From SAR324 cluster bacterium (lineage in GTDB: Bacteria; SAR324; NAC60-12), in assembly GCA_015231825.1 (NCBI GenBank), contig JADGAV010000004.1:89156-153155 (forward strand): a stretch of DNA of 64,000 nucleotides, in the 5' to 3' direction. The position numbers were made by a program, and so were the translations under genes. The stretch's first letter is position 1. Every line of letters begins with the position of its first letter. This document shows, piece by piece, positions 1 to 8,620 of the stretch. A model generated the notes under the pieces. That model saw only the letters and a list, made by a program, of their open reading frames with translations. It was not told where the DNA came from and made no database searches.

Positions 1-140
1 GCTTCAGGCGGATAGGGAGTGTGAAAGGATTCGTCTTTGCCATGCTGATCACGATCTGAAAGAGAAGTTGAAAACCGTTCGCCTAATAAGGTGCGGAGTT
101 CTTCGAGACAGTCATTGTGAATTGGTGTGTGGAGAGGCAT
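1..140 (-). CDS. FAD-linked oxidase N-terminus (glycolate / D-lactate dehydrogenase type), cut by the window edge
   Basis: Reading the minus strand from an ATG at 140 gives 46 codons open to the window start. The peptide ends in DESFHTPYPPEA, preceded by STSLSDRDQHGKDE. This matches the opening of the FAD_binding_4 (GlcD/Dld) family, where a 'Ser...R..HG.DES...P..P.AV' stretch precedes the first FAD-binding strand. The family oxidises D-2-hydroxyacids such as D-lactate or glycolate and passes electrons to cytochromes or quinones. Only the extreme N-terminus is present, so the substrate cannot be told. It is divergent from the carrier gene that follows. No strong Shine-Dalgarno sequence is visible. 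Confidence 0.8.
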   Translation of the reverse strand, partial: MPLHTPIHNDCLEELRTLLGERFSTSLSDRDQHGKDESFHTPYPPE

Positions 141-675
141 TTCTATTGTCAGTTTAAGTTTGAAAAGATTTTATATTTTTGACTCAGTTTTAATTTTGAT
201 TGAACAATTTCCTTTGGTGAGATGCAGAATTTGCTTCTCAGGAAAGAACGATTGTGATTTGACTGCCGCAGTGCTTTTTCAGAAACAAAAGTTTTTCAAT
301 TGTGCCCATGATGATCATGCCTGACCCTTGCAGGGCATCGGAATTTCAATTGCTCCAAGCTTTAGCCATTCAGCATTATACGAGAACTGGAAGGTATTGG
401 CAAAAAATGAATTTATGGTAAAGGAAATAAACAAAGAATCAATCGATTATGAAAATACAAAGTGATTTTTGTAGAAATCAGTACCTGAATAGGAGAGAAT
501 GTTTTTGATTCAGAAAAATCTCAGGACACTCTGAAAATCTTCGAATCCAAAACCAGGTACAAAAGAAGAAACGGCAAAGTTCAGCTCTTTATTTAAAAAC
601 CTTAAGACAACTTTGCTTCCAGGAACAGGCTACAATCCGGTCGGGTTGTTTTCTGATTGAAATGATGAGTTTTGA
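141..675. other. Intergenic region between divergent genes, no gene seen
   Basis: This is about 535 bases of AT-rich sequence between the FAD-linked oxidase (leftward) and the auxin-efflux-type carrier (rightward). The only long open frame, 127-324 on the plus strand, starts antisense to the oxidase N-terminus and has no family resemblance or ribosome site. Both promoters must lie here, but I could not place a convincing -35/-10 pair. Confidence 0.5.
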
Positions 676-1602
676 ATGAAAACTTTTGAAGTAATTTTTC
701 CAATCTTTTTAACCGGCATGATCGGCTGGTTGCTTGTCAAATCAAGAATCATCAATGAGCATGAGAGAAACGGACTCTCAAAAATTACGTTTTTGGTTTT
801 TGTACCAATGCTCCTGTTTCAAGGAACATATTCGGCAAAGGACTTTGGAGAGATCAGTGCGGGGTATGTGTTGGCTTTCTACATTCCTGTCTTGAGTCTC
901 TATCTTTTGTCACGGATAGTATTTAATAAATTTCTGTTTCAAAGTAAAAATGAAGCCTCATTTGCAGGCCTTGGAACAAGCTATTCCAATGTCGTCCTGG
1001 TTGGCATTCCGGTTTTGCTGAATTACTTGGGGGATGCCGCAATTGTACCCGCATTTTTCATTATCTCGGTTCATTCGATTATTCTATTCACGCTCACATC
1101 TTACTTTACCGAGACGACAAAAAAATCATCTCCCGGCTTTAAAAATTTGGCACGGGCGTTAATTTTTGCATTGAAGAATCCGCTTGTTTCAAGCCTCATG
1201 CTGGGCATTTCCTTCAACTATTTTGACATTGCCCTTCCCGATACAATTGTCTCTGTAATCACGCTGGTCAGCAAAGCCGCCCTGCCTTCCGCATTGATTG
1301 TCCTGGGGGGTGCTTTGGCCGCTTATCCGCTGGTGGCCAATCTTCGTGCTTCATTGATCATCTGCGTTTTGAAGTTGGGAATTTTGCCTTTGCTGGTCTG
1401 GTTGTTTGCGACTCGTCTATTTCACCTCAATTCGTTTTTGTCTACCGTGATTGTCGTTTTGGCATCGACTCCCGTGGGAGTCAATGTCTATGCACTGGCT
1501 CGTGATCATCAAAAAATAGCACCGGTAATTGCCGCCAGCATACTCCTCTCGACTCTAATGGCTATTTTTACCATTCCCTTCTGGCTTTATATAATTCGCT
1601 GA
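676..1602 (+). CDS. AEC (auxin efflux carrier) family transporter
   Basis: The 308-residue, almost wholly hydrophobic protein has about ten membrane segments, the usual size for bacterial membrane transport proteins of the AEC family (PF03547). The N-terminus (FPIFLTGMIGWLL) and the closing helix pair with 'STPVGVNVYALARDH' are typical of the family. Bacterial members move small organic acids such as malate or malonate, but substrates cannot be read from sequence. The ATG at 676 is the only start that keeps the first helix. The Shine-Dalgarno sequence is weak. It stands alone, converging on trkH. Confidence 0.88.
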   Translation: MKTFEVIFPIFLTGMIGWLLVKSRIINEHERNGLSKITFLVFVPMLLFQGTYSAKDFGEISAGYVLAFYIPVLSLYLLSRIVFNKFLFQSKNEASFAGLGTSYSNVVLVGIPVLLNYLGDAAIVPAFFIISVHSIILFTLTSYFTETTKKSSPGFKNLARALIFALKNPLVSSLMLGISFNYFDIALPDTIVSVITLVSKAALPSALIVLGGALAAYPLVANLRASLIICVLKLGILPLLVWLFATRLFHLNSFLSTVIVVLASTPVGVNVYALARDHQKIAPVIAASILLSTLMAIFTIPFWLYIIR

Positions 1603-1641
1603 AATTTCTGTGACCCGGATGTTTTCGATGTTCGCTTCCTT

Positions 1642-3099
1642 TTATTCTTTCCAAAATGAAGGGAAAAAGAGTACGACAACCGAGAACATTTCTAATCTTC
1701 CTGTCAGCATACTGAGCGAAAGAAACCACTTTCCACTATCTGAAATTCCTGAAAAATTGTGGGACGGTCCTACCTCACCAAAGCCCGGACCGATATTCAT
1801 CAGGGTTGCAATCACTGAATTCATTGCACTGAAATAGTCCATATCATCCAGGAGGACCATTAGCCCTCCTCCTCCCAGGACCCAAAGGATGTTGATGACA
1901 AAATAACTCACTGCAATATCAACCAGTTGAGAGTCAATGTTATTTCCATTGATTTGAATAGGATAGACTTCCAAAGGCCGGAGCAGTTTTTTAATCGTTG
2001 CATTCAGATGTTTGAAGATGACAGCATAATGAATGATTTTTATTCCGCTGGTGGTCGAGCCTGCGGAGGCACCAACGAACATGACAACAAAGAGAAACAT
2101 TTGAGCAGCCTGCGGCCAGAGTTCATAGTCTGTTGTTGTGAAGCCCGTTGTAGTTAAAATTGATACCACTTGAAAGGTCCCATATCGAATCGATTCCATA
2201 GGTCCTTCATACATGTGCTGATCCCATAGATCCCAGGATACAATTGCACAAAAAAACAAGGTAATCCCGATATACCAACGAAATTCCGTATTGATTTTTA
2301 CCAGTCCCCATTGCCGTTTGAGAATTTGATAGTGGAGCAGAAAAGTTACACCTCCGAGGAACATGAAGATGATTGTTATCCAGTCAAAATAGGCGCTGTT
2401 GTAATGCCCGAAACTGGCGTTTTTAGTGGAGTAACCTGAGGTTGAGAGGGTTCCAAATGCGTGACACATTGAATCAAAAAGAGGCATCCCTCCCATCCAT
2501 AACAACATCGTATTGAGGAAATTTAAACCCAAATAGATAATCCAAAGCCGGATGGCAGTTCCCTTGACCTGCGGATTGAATTTTTCTCTGGTGAGCACCT
2601 GGCCTGGGCTGGCTTCGGCTCGGTAGAGGTACATGCCCTCCATTGAAACGAAAGGGAGAACAATGATTATCAACATGATAAATCCCATCCCTCCCAGCAG
2701 GTGGGTAAAACTTCGCCAAAAGAGGAGTCCATGCGGCATCGATTCAATGTCAGATAAAATGGTTGATCCTGTTGTGGTATAGCCTGACATCATTTCAAAA
2801 AATGAATCGGTAAAGGAAGGAATCGTACCGTGAATGACAAAGGGAAGTGCAGAAGCGGCCGATACCAATATCCAGCCAATTGAGGCAATAAAAAAACTGT
2901 CTTTGATGTTCAATGTAGAGTGTCGTCTGAAGAACCACCAGAGAGGAAATCCGGCGCTGATGGAAATTACCATTGAAATCAAAAAGGCAGCAATATCTCC
3001 CTGGTTATAAATGAGGGAGACGATCGCGGGAAAGATCATCATACTTCCCGTGAAGATCAACAGAGAGCCCAGCACATAGAATATAGTAAAAAAATTCAT
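1642..3099 (-). CDS. trkH: TrkH-family potassium uptake protein
   Basis: The 485-residue membrane protein has the four selectivity-filter (P-loop) repeats of the TrkH/KtrB superfamily: TTTGST at about 108-113, STSGYST at 219-225, TTTGFTTT at 316-323 and NIGPGFG at 435-441. The length matches TrkH. The protein forms the channel-like translocating subunit for K+ uptake and normally needs a cytoplasmic TrkA gating ring. No TrkA is adjacent, so it must come from elsewhere in the genome. The start at 3099 gives a complete first membrane helix. Confidence 0.95.
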   Translation of the reverse strand: MNFFTIFYVLGSLLIFTGSMMIFPAIVSLIYNQGDIAAFLISMVISISAGFPLWWFFRRHSTLNIKDSFFIASIGWILVSAASALPFVIHGTIPSFTDSFFEMMSGYTTTGSTILSDIESMPHGLLFWRSFTHLLGGMGFIMLIIIVLPFVSMEGMYLYRAEASPGQVLTREKFNPQVKGTAIRLWIIYLGLNFLNTMLLWMGGMPLFDSMCHAFGTLSTSGYSTKNASFGHYNSAYFDWITIIFMFLGGVTFLLHYQILKRQWGLVKINTEFRWYIGITLFFCAIVSWDLWDQHMYEGPMESIRYGTFQVVSILTTTGFTTTDYELWPQAAQMFLFVVMFVGASAGSTTSGIKIIHYAVIFKHLNATIKKLLRPLEVYPIQINGNNIDSQLVDIAVSYFVINILWVLGGGGLMVLLDDMDYFSAMNSVIATLMNIGPGFGEVGPSHNFSGISDSGKWFLSLSMLTGRLEMFSVVVLFFPSFWKE

Positions 3100-3382
3100 A
3101 AATTTTTAAGAAGAAGCAAATATCAATTGCGGCTGTTTCAAATTGCAAGTAGACTTTGAAAACATCACGCTTATGGATCACAGTACACAATCCAATGTCG
3201 TTTGCCAAGAGCTATTGAAATGCAGAAGAATGTCATTATTGAGACACCATTTTACAAGTATATAAGCTATTGAATAGACGAGGTAAAATTCAATATTTTG
3301 TCAACTGTAAAAGTCTTTTTGAAGATGATTTTTCAATCAATAATTTGTCGGCACTGATTCGCTATTCGGAAAGGAATTTCTT

Positions 3383-3694
3383 ATGAACGGAATTCATGAT
3401 TTGGGAGGTATGCACGGTTTTGGACCTGTTGAACAGGAGGAAAATGAAGTAAAATTTCATTATGAATGGGAACGGCGTGCATTTGCTCTTACCTTGGCGA
3501 TGGGGGCCACCGGGGCCTGGAACCTGGATATGACCCGATTTGCACGGGAGAAAATGGATCCGGGGGAATATCTCAGGACGAGTTACTATGAGCACTGGTT
3601 GTTTGGGCTCGAAACTTTGCTCAATGAACACGGTTTGGTCAGTAAAGATGAAATCGAAAAACGCATGCTTGAAATTTCCAGTCAGGAGGAATGA
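3383..3694 (+). CDS. Nitrile hydratase beta subunit, N-terminal half, as a separate protein
   Basis: The 103-residue protein begins MNGIHDLGGMHGFGPV and continues with FHYEWERRAFALTLAM and a TSYYEHWLFGLETLL helix. This is the helical N-terminal domain of the nitrile hydratase beta subunit. In ordinary nitrile hydratases it is fused to the C-terminal barrel in one chain of about 220 residues. Here it ends in a TGA that overlaps the next start (ATGA at 3691-3694), so the two halves are translationally coupled. The same split is known in thiocyanate hydrolase and toyocamycin nitrile hydratase. No alpha (metal-binding) subunit lies beside it. Confidence 0.85.
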   Translation: MNGIHDLGGMHGFGPVEQEENEVKFHYEWERRAFALTLAMGATGAWNLDMTRFAREKMDPGEYLRTSYYEHWLFGLETLLNEHGLVSKDEIEKRMLEISSQEE

Positions 3695-4044
3695 TGCGAT
3701 TGTTGATGGCGGATCAGGTTGTTTCATCTCTAAAAAGAGGATCAAGCGCCCGTTTGCCGGACTCGATTGATCCGAAATTCAAGCGGGGAGATCTTGTGAT
3801 TGCGCGTAATATACATCCCCGGGGACATACTCGAATTCCGAGATATGTAAGAGGGCATCAAGGAATTATCAATAAAGATCATGGAGTTTTTATTTTTCCT
3901 GATTCCCACGCTTCAGGAAACGGGAGGAATGCCCAGCATGTCTACAGTGTATGTTTTTCTGCACAGGAAATTTGGGGCCAGGACGCCTCTGTAAATCAAA
4001 AAATATTCATTGACCTTTGGGATGATTATCTGATTGCTGGTTGA
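3691..4044 (+). CDS. Nitrile hydratase beta subunit, C-terminal half, as a separate protein
   Basis: The 117-residue protein carries the SH3-like barrel of the nitrile hydratase beta subunit: FKRGDLVIARNIHPRGHTRIPRYVRG, then HGVFIFPDSHA and VYSVCFSAQEIWG. The start overlaps the stop of the N-terminal half. A good AGGAGG ribosome site lies three bases upstream, inside the previous gene, and a second ATG follows directly at 3694. The two products should assemble into one beta-like unit holding a metal-loaded alpha subunit. The substrate could be a nitrile, thiocyanate or something related, and cannot be settled without the alpha partner. Confidence 0.88.
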   Translation: MMRLLMADQVVSSLKRGSSARLPDSIDPKFKRGDLVIARNIHPRGHTRIPRYVRGHQGIINKDHGVFIFPDSHASGNGRNAQHVYSVCFSAQEIWGQDASVNQKIFIDLWDDYLIAG

Positions 4045-4048
4045 ACTT

Positions 4049-4885
4049 ATGGAAAAATCGTCGTCAGTGCAAAGTTTTAAACTGCTGCCTGCTCAGCCTC
4101 GTGATGAGGAAGGACCAGTCTTCAAAGAGCCCTGGGAGGCCCAAGCTTTTTCCATGACTTTGAGATTATTTGAACAAGGGTGCTTTAGCTGGAAAGAGTG
4201 GGCCGAATTTTTAAGTGCAGAGATTTCCGCCGCTCATGAAGAAGGTGATCCAGACCTCGGTGATACTTACTACCATCACTGGCTGGCAGCTCTGGAAAAG
4301 ATTCTCGCAGATAAGGGAGTGCTTCATTCTGAGGAACTGATCCAGCGGAAAAAAGAATGGGAGAACGCGGTTCTGCGCACCGAACACGGCAAACCGATCC
4401 GTATTGAGGAAAGTCAAATCCATGCTCATCCGCACAAAAATTCAGAAAAAGCGATTTCTGAACATCCTTATATTGAGACAATCAGGAGGTATTACCACGG
4501 TTGCAATACCGCTGATGTTGCATTGATAAGGTCAACTTTTACGGAAGATGTTGTGCATTACTTCACCCATGCTCCTCCGGTACGAGGCGGTGACGCACTC
4601 GCGCATTTTTGGTCTGTTGTAGCACCAAAATATAAATATTTCTTTGTCCTTGACCATGGAATCGTGCAAGGCATGGAAGCAGTGATCGAATGGACTTTGA
4701 ACCTGACTCCAAAGGAGACTGGAGAACCGGAACTCATTCGTGGAACCGAATGGTATATTTTTCGAGACAACAGAATCGCCGAGGTTCGCGCGTATTATTT
4801 AAATCGACATGCCCCTTATCCACAGAAAAATTTTGAGCTTCTGGAATTCCCTTATCAAGAAAGAGGATATTCGTTTCATGTTTGA
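4049..4885 (+). CDS. Nitrile hydratase accessory protein fused to a SnoaL/NTF2-like domain
   Basis: Residues 10-115 match the nitrile hydratase accessory/activator family: FKEPWEAQAFSMTLRLFEQG, FSWKEWAEFLSAEI, DTYYHHWLAALEKIL and ending NAVLRTEHGKPI. Standalone members end about there. This protein continues for some 140 residues with a SnoaL-like NTF2-fold domain (ETIRRYYHGCNTADVALIRSTFTEDV ... WYIFRDNRIAEVRAYY), giving 278 residues from the ATG at 4049. A TTG at 4034 would add five residues and overlap the previous gene. The accessory protein normally helps load metal into the alpha subunit. The fused domain's role is unknown. Confidence 0.8.
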   Translation: MEKSSSVQSFKLLPAQPRDEEGPVFKEPWEAQAFSMTLRLFEQGCFSWKEWAEFLSAEISAAHEEGDPDLGDTYYHHWLAALEKILADKGVLHSEELIQRKKEWENAVLRTEHGKPIRIEESQIHAHPHKNSEKAISEHPYIETIRRYYHGCNTADVALIRSTFTEDVVHYFTHAPPVRGGDALAHFWSVVAPKYKYFFVLDHGIVQGMEAVIEWTLNLTPKETGEPELIRGTEWYIFRDNRIAEVRAYYLNRHAPYPQKNFELLEFPYQERGYSFHV

Positions 4886-5571
4886 GGATCCGCTGCCTTG
4901 GTCAATGTTGGAGCAAGGTGGCAGGTGTCATTAAAACGCCTCACAATCATTTCCTCCCCTGACACGATAATTTGACTGATTGAAGCATTGTCGACGTGCT
5001 GGAAGGCGAAAGGACGAGATCCTGTGGCCAAAGATAAAATTTGCCCGATCACACCTCCGTGGCTGACCAGCAGCACGGTTTGATCCGGATGAGCAGCAGT
5101 GATTTTGTTTAATGCCACTTTAATTCTCGCGCGGAGAGCTTCGGTTGATTCTCCTCCTGGAATCAGGCCCCATTCCTCTTTTTGCTGCATTTCCAGAAAG
5201 GCAGGATCGGATTCCGCTGCTTTGATACGAAACAAGCCTCCTTCCCATTTTCCCAGATGAACCTCACGAAGATCTGCTTCGACCTTGGGTTTCAGATTGC
5301 TCAGGTTCACCAGAGGAGCCGCTGTTTCAGCTGTTCGCCGCATAGTTGTTACATAAACCGCGTCGATTTTTTGAGAATGAAGCCTTTTTGCGAGTTTTTC
5401 CGCTTGAGCTTTTCCTCTGGACGAAAGCTCGGGATCGCCTTGTCCGTTGACCAAATCAAACGGGTGAGCCAAACTGGCAGCTCGTGATTCACCATGGCGG
5501 ACCAACAGCAGTTCTGTTGCTCCCGATGGGATGGAATATTGGGGTTGGCGATAGATTTTTGTTTGACTCAT
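4876..5571 (-). CDS. Histidine phosphatase family protein (phosphoglycerate-mutase-like)
   Basis: The 231-residue protein has the family signature LLLVRHGES near residue 22, whose His becomes phosphorylated. Further along are TTMRRTAETAAPL, the conserved acidic 'HLGKWEGG' region, and the second catalytic His in LLVSHGGVIGQ. The fold covers phosphoglycerate mutases, cobalamin-pathway phosphatases and broad sugar-phosphate phosphatases, and nothing here selects one. Its 3' end overlaps the end of the nitrile hydratase accessory gene by ten bases, tail to tail. Confidence 0.9.
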   Translation of the reverse strand: MSQTKIYRQPQYSIPSGATELLLVRHGESRAASLAHPFDLVNGQGDPELSSRGKAQAEKLAKRLHSQKIDAVYVTTMRRTAETAAPLVNLSNLKPKVEADLREVHLGKWEGGLFRIKAAESDPAFLEMQQKEEWGLIPGGESTEALRARIKVALNKITAAHPDQTVLLVSHGGVIGQILSLATGSRPFAFQHVDNASISQIIVSGEEMIVRRFNDTCHLAPTLTKAADPQT

Positions 5572-5807
5572 AAAATGTTTTTTTGGTGATGATACATATT
5601 ATTAGGCGAAGAAGCAGCGAATGACTGATTTATCTTCGACCTGAACACGTACTGAAGCTTTTAGTATGGTGTCTCAGGGCAAAATCTGATACTAAATGCC
5701 TTCTTGATTGAGCTCTTATTCACAAAGAAAATATCTTTTCCGGGATTTTACATCCAAAACCCCTTACAATCAATGCGTTGTTTATTTAATATGGAGTATG
5801 AAAAGCA

Positions 5808-7178
5808 ATGGATCAACATTTAGATACTGATCAGACTTTAGAATTACACGTTAAAGACGGTTTCATTCAATCTTTATCCAGTGAAAATCTTTCCTGGTTT
5901 GTCGACGCGATACAGGGAATGATTCTCGCCGACCGTCGTGTCGACGAACACGAACTTTCCTTTCTTCGTGAAATTATTTCTTTGCTTTCAGACAAAGAAC
6001 AGGCAGAGCGTTTAGTGGCAATGATTCGAGAACGGAAACAGGCAGAACTGGATTACGCGGGACAGATGAATCGGGATATTGCCTTTGATATTCTTACCAT
6101 CCTTGTCAAAGTTGCCTTGGCAGACAGCAAATTGAGCTCAGCGGAAGCTGTATTTTTTAAGCAAGCATGCCGGCGTTTGGGATACGACAATGCATTTTCC
6201 AGAGATATGCTGGTTTGGGCGCAGAAAAAATTGGAACTTGAATCCGAATACAAGCGTTTAAAAACGGTTTCCGGAGCCATCAAAGACAATTTCAAGCGGG
6301 GACCGCAAACCGTATTGGATGCGAAGCAGGATCTTCTTGATAAAGGGAAAAGGATGGAAGAGAAAACGCTGACGGCAAAAAATAGTTCGCTTCGTGGCAA
6401 ATATGTGGATTGTCTGGTTTGCAAACAACCGGAGATTCCTTTTTGGATTCTGAGAAAAAAAAGCATGAGGACTCAAGCCAACATTTTTGGAGTTTCTGTC
6501 TACACGTCTCCTGTGGGAGATAAAGATTTTTGTGATTACAATTTAATGCAGGTTGCCGTTTGTCCAAAATGTTGTTTTGCCAGTAATGATATTCATTATT
6601 TTAAAGGTGATGATGAGATGGCAGAAGGGTTTGAACCTGAAAAATTTGCAAAAGAATGGTTGACCACACTACCGGTTCGTCAGAAAAAACGACCTGATGA
6701 TCTAAAATCGCTGAATGCAGAAGAACGATCAGTTGAGATGTCTATTCTTTCCTATGACTATGCTATTATGACTTTTGAACTACTGCACAAAATGGATAAG
6801 CAGCATGAATCTCAGCTCAAAATTGTGGGACTGCAGATGATCCAGGCCGAGTTGTTGATGAATGCAGGAAAGCGTGATGCCGCAGAGGCAAATCTCAAGA
6901 AATCCGCTGAGTCTCTTGATTCGGTATTTTCCTATTTGGAAGGAGAATCAATTTTTCGCTCTGCCGCACTGCTTTGTTTGATCAAAATGTATTTCAAAGA
7001 CTATGCAGCAGTTGGACAATATATGGGATTCTTAAAAAATTATTCATCCAAAGAGGAGCTGGACAAAACCTCCATGGAATACAAAGTTTTTACGATTGCA
7101 AACAATCGTGTTGATGCGGCATATTCAGAACGAGAGTCGTATGGATTTGACAAATTGAAAAGTTTTCACCTGAGTTAG
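5808..7178 (+). CDS. TerB-like protein with a DUF2225-like zinc region
   Basis: The 456-residue soluble protein has two parts. Residues 20-130 hold a helical TerB-like domain (AIQGMILADRRVDEHELSFLREI, then a repeat KVALADSKLSSAEAVFFKQA). Residues from about 200 hold a Cys-pair region, VDCLVCKQPEIPFW with a later VAVCPKCCFASNDIHYF, resembling DUF2225, a putative metal-binding module. The C-terminal third is helical and TPR-like. Function is unknown, though TerB-like folds occur in stress and metal-response proteins. A second TerB/zinc-ribbon protein sits at 11964-12668. The start at 5808 is a plain ATG with a weak ribosome site. Confidence 0.75.
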   Translation: MDQHLDTDQTLELHVKDGFIQSLSSENLSWFVDAIQGMILADRRVDEHELSFLREIISLLSDKEQAERLVAMIRERKQAELDYAGQMNRDIAFDILTILVKVALADSKLSSAEAVFFKQACRRLGYDNAFSRDMLVWAQKKLELESEYKRLKTVSGAIKDNFKRGPQTVLDAKQDLLDKGKRMEEKTLTAKNSSLRGKYVDCLVCKQPEIPFWILRKKSMRTQANIFGVSVYTSPVGDKDFCDYNLMQVAVCPKCCFASNDIHYFKGDDEMAEGFEPEKFAKEWLTTLPVRQKKRPDDLKSLNAEERSVEMSILSYDYAIMTFELLHKMDKQHESQLKIVGLQMIQAELLMNAGKRDAAEANLKKSAESLDSVFSYLEGESIFRSAALLCLIKMYFKDYAAVGQYMGFLKNYSSKEELDKTSMEYKVFTIANNRVDAAYSERESYGFDKLKSFHLS

Positions 7179-7235
7179 GGATATTAAGATTGCTGCAAAT
7201 TGTGACTGGGCGAAAAACGCTGCAGGGGCCTGATT

Positions 7236-8114
7236 ATGTTTGAAGGGCTGAACGCATCATCTCTTTTCGCAGTTTCAGCTGCTACTATGTTTGGTCTGAC
7301 CGCTCACGCGATCAAACGAGGCATAGCGCATGTGGACCCGCAAACAGCGTCGGTTGTCTCAATTGCGACAACCCTGCTTTGTTTTCTTGTTTTTGCTCCT
7401 TTCTGGATAGATTCTGCTGACTGGAATTCATCGGCTATTCCTGTTTTTGCAGTGATAGGATTGATCCAGCCTGCTATTTCGCGCTACTTCGCCTACGAAG
7501 CAAATCGTCGAGTTGGACCAACGATTTCCGCAACGTTCACTGCGGTGACACCGTTGATTGCAGCGGTTATTGCGATTACTTTTTTGGGGGAATCGCTTAG
7601 CTTGGGAATTGCAATGGGAACTTTGATCACCGTGGCAGGGATCTTGACTATTTCCTGGAATTTTCAGGGAGCAGGCACAATGCTGCGGGGTGCCCTTTTG
7701 TTTGCCCTTGCTACTTCGACAATTCGGGCTTTAACCGCGAATATGGGACGATACGGCATGACAGTTCTTCCCAATCCTTTAATGGGGGCATTGGTCGCCT
7801 TTAGCGTTTCTCTTTTGGTAGGGGTGAGCATCTATATTTTTCAAAAGAAACGTTTACCTGGTGGGATTCCGAAAGTTGGTATATTTTGGTGTGGAGTTGC
7901 CGGAGTGATCAGTGCAATTGCAGTCATTTTTCTCTATTCCGCGCTGCTTTATGGATCTGTTTTAACAGTTTCTCCGATTCTCGCCACAGCCCCTATTTTC
8001 ACGTTAATTTTTGCGTTTCTCTTTCGAGTCGATTCGCCTACTCGTCGTACCGTTTTTGGGGTTGTCTTCGTCGTGATCGGCGTAGTCATAGTGATTCTCC
8101 GACCAGGAGGATAG
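7236..8114 (+). CDS. EamA/DMT-family membrane transporter
   Basis: The 292-residue protein has about ten membrane helices in two EamA repeats. The first repeat ends with the typical AVIAITFLGESLSLGIAMGT and the second with the parallel LATAPIFTLIFAFLF region. The family exports metabolites such as amino acids, nucleotides and drugs. The substrate cannot be inferred. It starts 57 bases after the TerB-like gene on the same strand, so co-transcription is possible. A second EamA protein lies at 56004-56870. Confidence 0.9.
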   Translation: MFEGLNASSLFAVSAATMFGLTAHAIKRGIAHVDPQTASVVSIATTLLCFLVFAPFWIDSADWNSSAIPVFAVIGLIQPAISRYFAYEANRRVGPTISATFTAVTPLIAAVIAITFLGESLSLGIAMGTLITVAGILTISWNFQGAGTMLRGALLFALATSTIRALTANMGRYGMTVLPNPLMGALVAFSVSLLVGVSIYIFQKKRLPGGIPKVGIFWCGVAGVISAIAVIFLYSALLYGSVLTVSPILATAPIFTLIFAFLFRVDSPTRRTVFGVVFVVIGVVIVILRPGG

Positions 8115-8221
8115 TTGGTCAAATCGTCCAAAATCAGGGGCATGTAAATGGTCTCTTTGAATTTTCTGCCTTTCTGGCATAGCTGAAAAAAATTCTATAA
8201 ATGGTCGGGATGTACGTACCC

Positions 8222-8386
8222 ATGAGCAGAGAGACCCATCTAAAACGGGGGTTTTGTTGTGAAAGCGGATGTTTGCATTGTCCCTGGGACTTTTCAAATA
8301 AAGGAAACCCTCCGATTTCGAAAGAAGAAATTAAAAAGTTCAATATTTCTCATCTTCTGGAAAAGAAAAACTTTGAGTGCGAATAG
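8222..8386 (+). CDS. Small Cys-rich conserved protein (DUF5522-like)
   Basis: The product is short, 54 residues from the ATG at 8222. Upstream in-frame ATGs at 8201 and 8210 are possible. Its core is RETHLKRGFCCESGCLHCPW, the CC-x(3)-C-x(2)-C pattern of the small DUF5522 proteins (typically 'RGYCCGSGCRHCPY'), which suggests a metal-bound Cys cluster. The rest is polar and not recognisable. No strong ribosome site is seen, so the exact start is uncertain. Function is unknown. Confidence 0.65.
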   Translation: MSRETHLKRGFCCESGCLHCPWDFSNKGNPPISKEEIKKFNISHLLEKKNFECE

Positions 8387-8620
8387 AGTACGCCTTCTTT
8401 CAAGGGTGAAAGCTTTTCTGTCTGCTGTGGTGGTCCTTCTGAGAGGAAGTGAAGTAGCTATAAAAAAATTGACATGCTTCCATGCATTCGATACTACGGG
8501 GTCTTTTGTTTAATTTCCTTGTTGGTTCAGAAAAAATTTTGTTGTTGAAAGCTTGCGTCAACTCTAATGTCTGCAAAAACAACTTTTCGATTTGACTCAA
8601 CGCTGCAAAAAGGAACAACA

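Noticed and set aside
127..324. 65-residue open frame on the plus strand
   Set aside because: It overlaps the antisense FAD-oxidase start, has no ribosome site and no family likeness.
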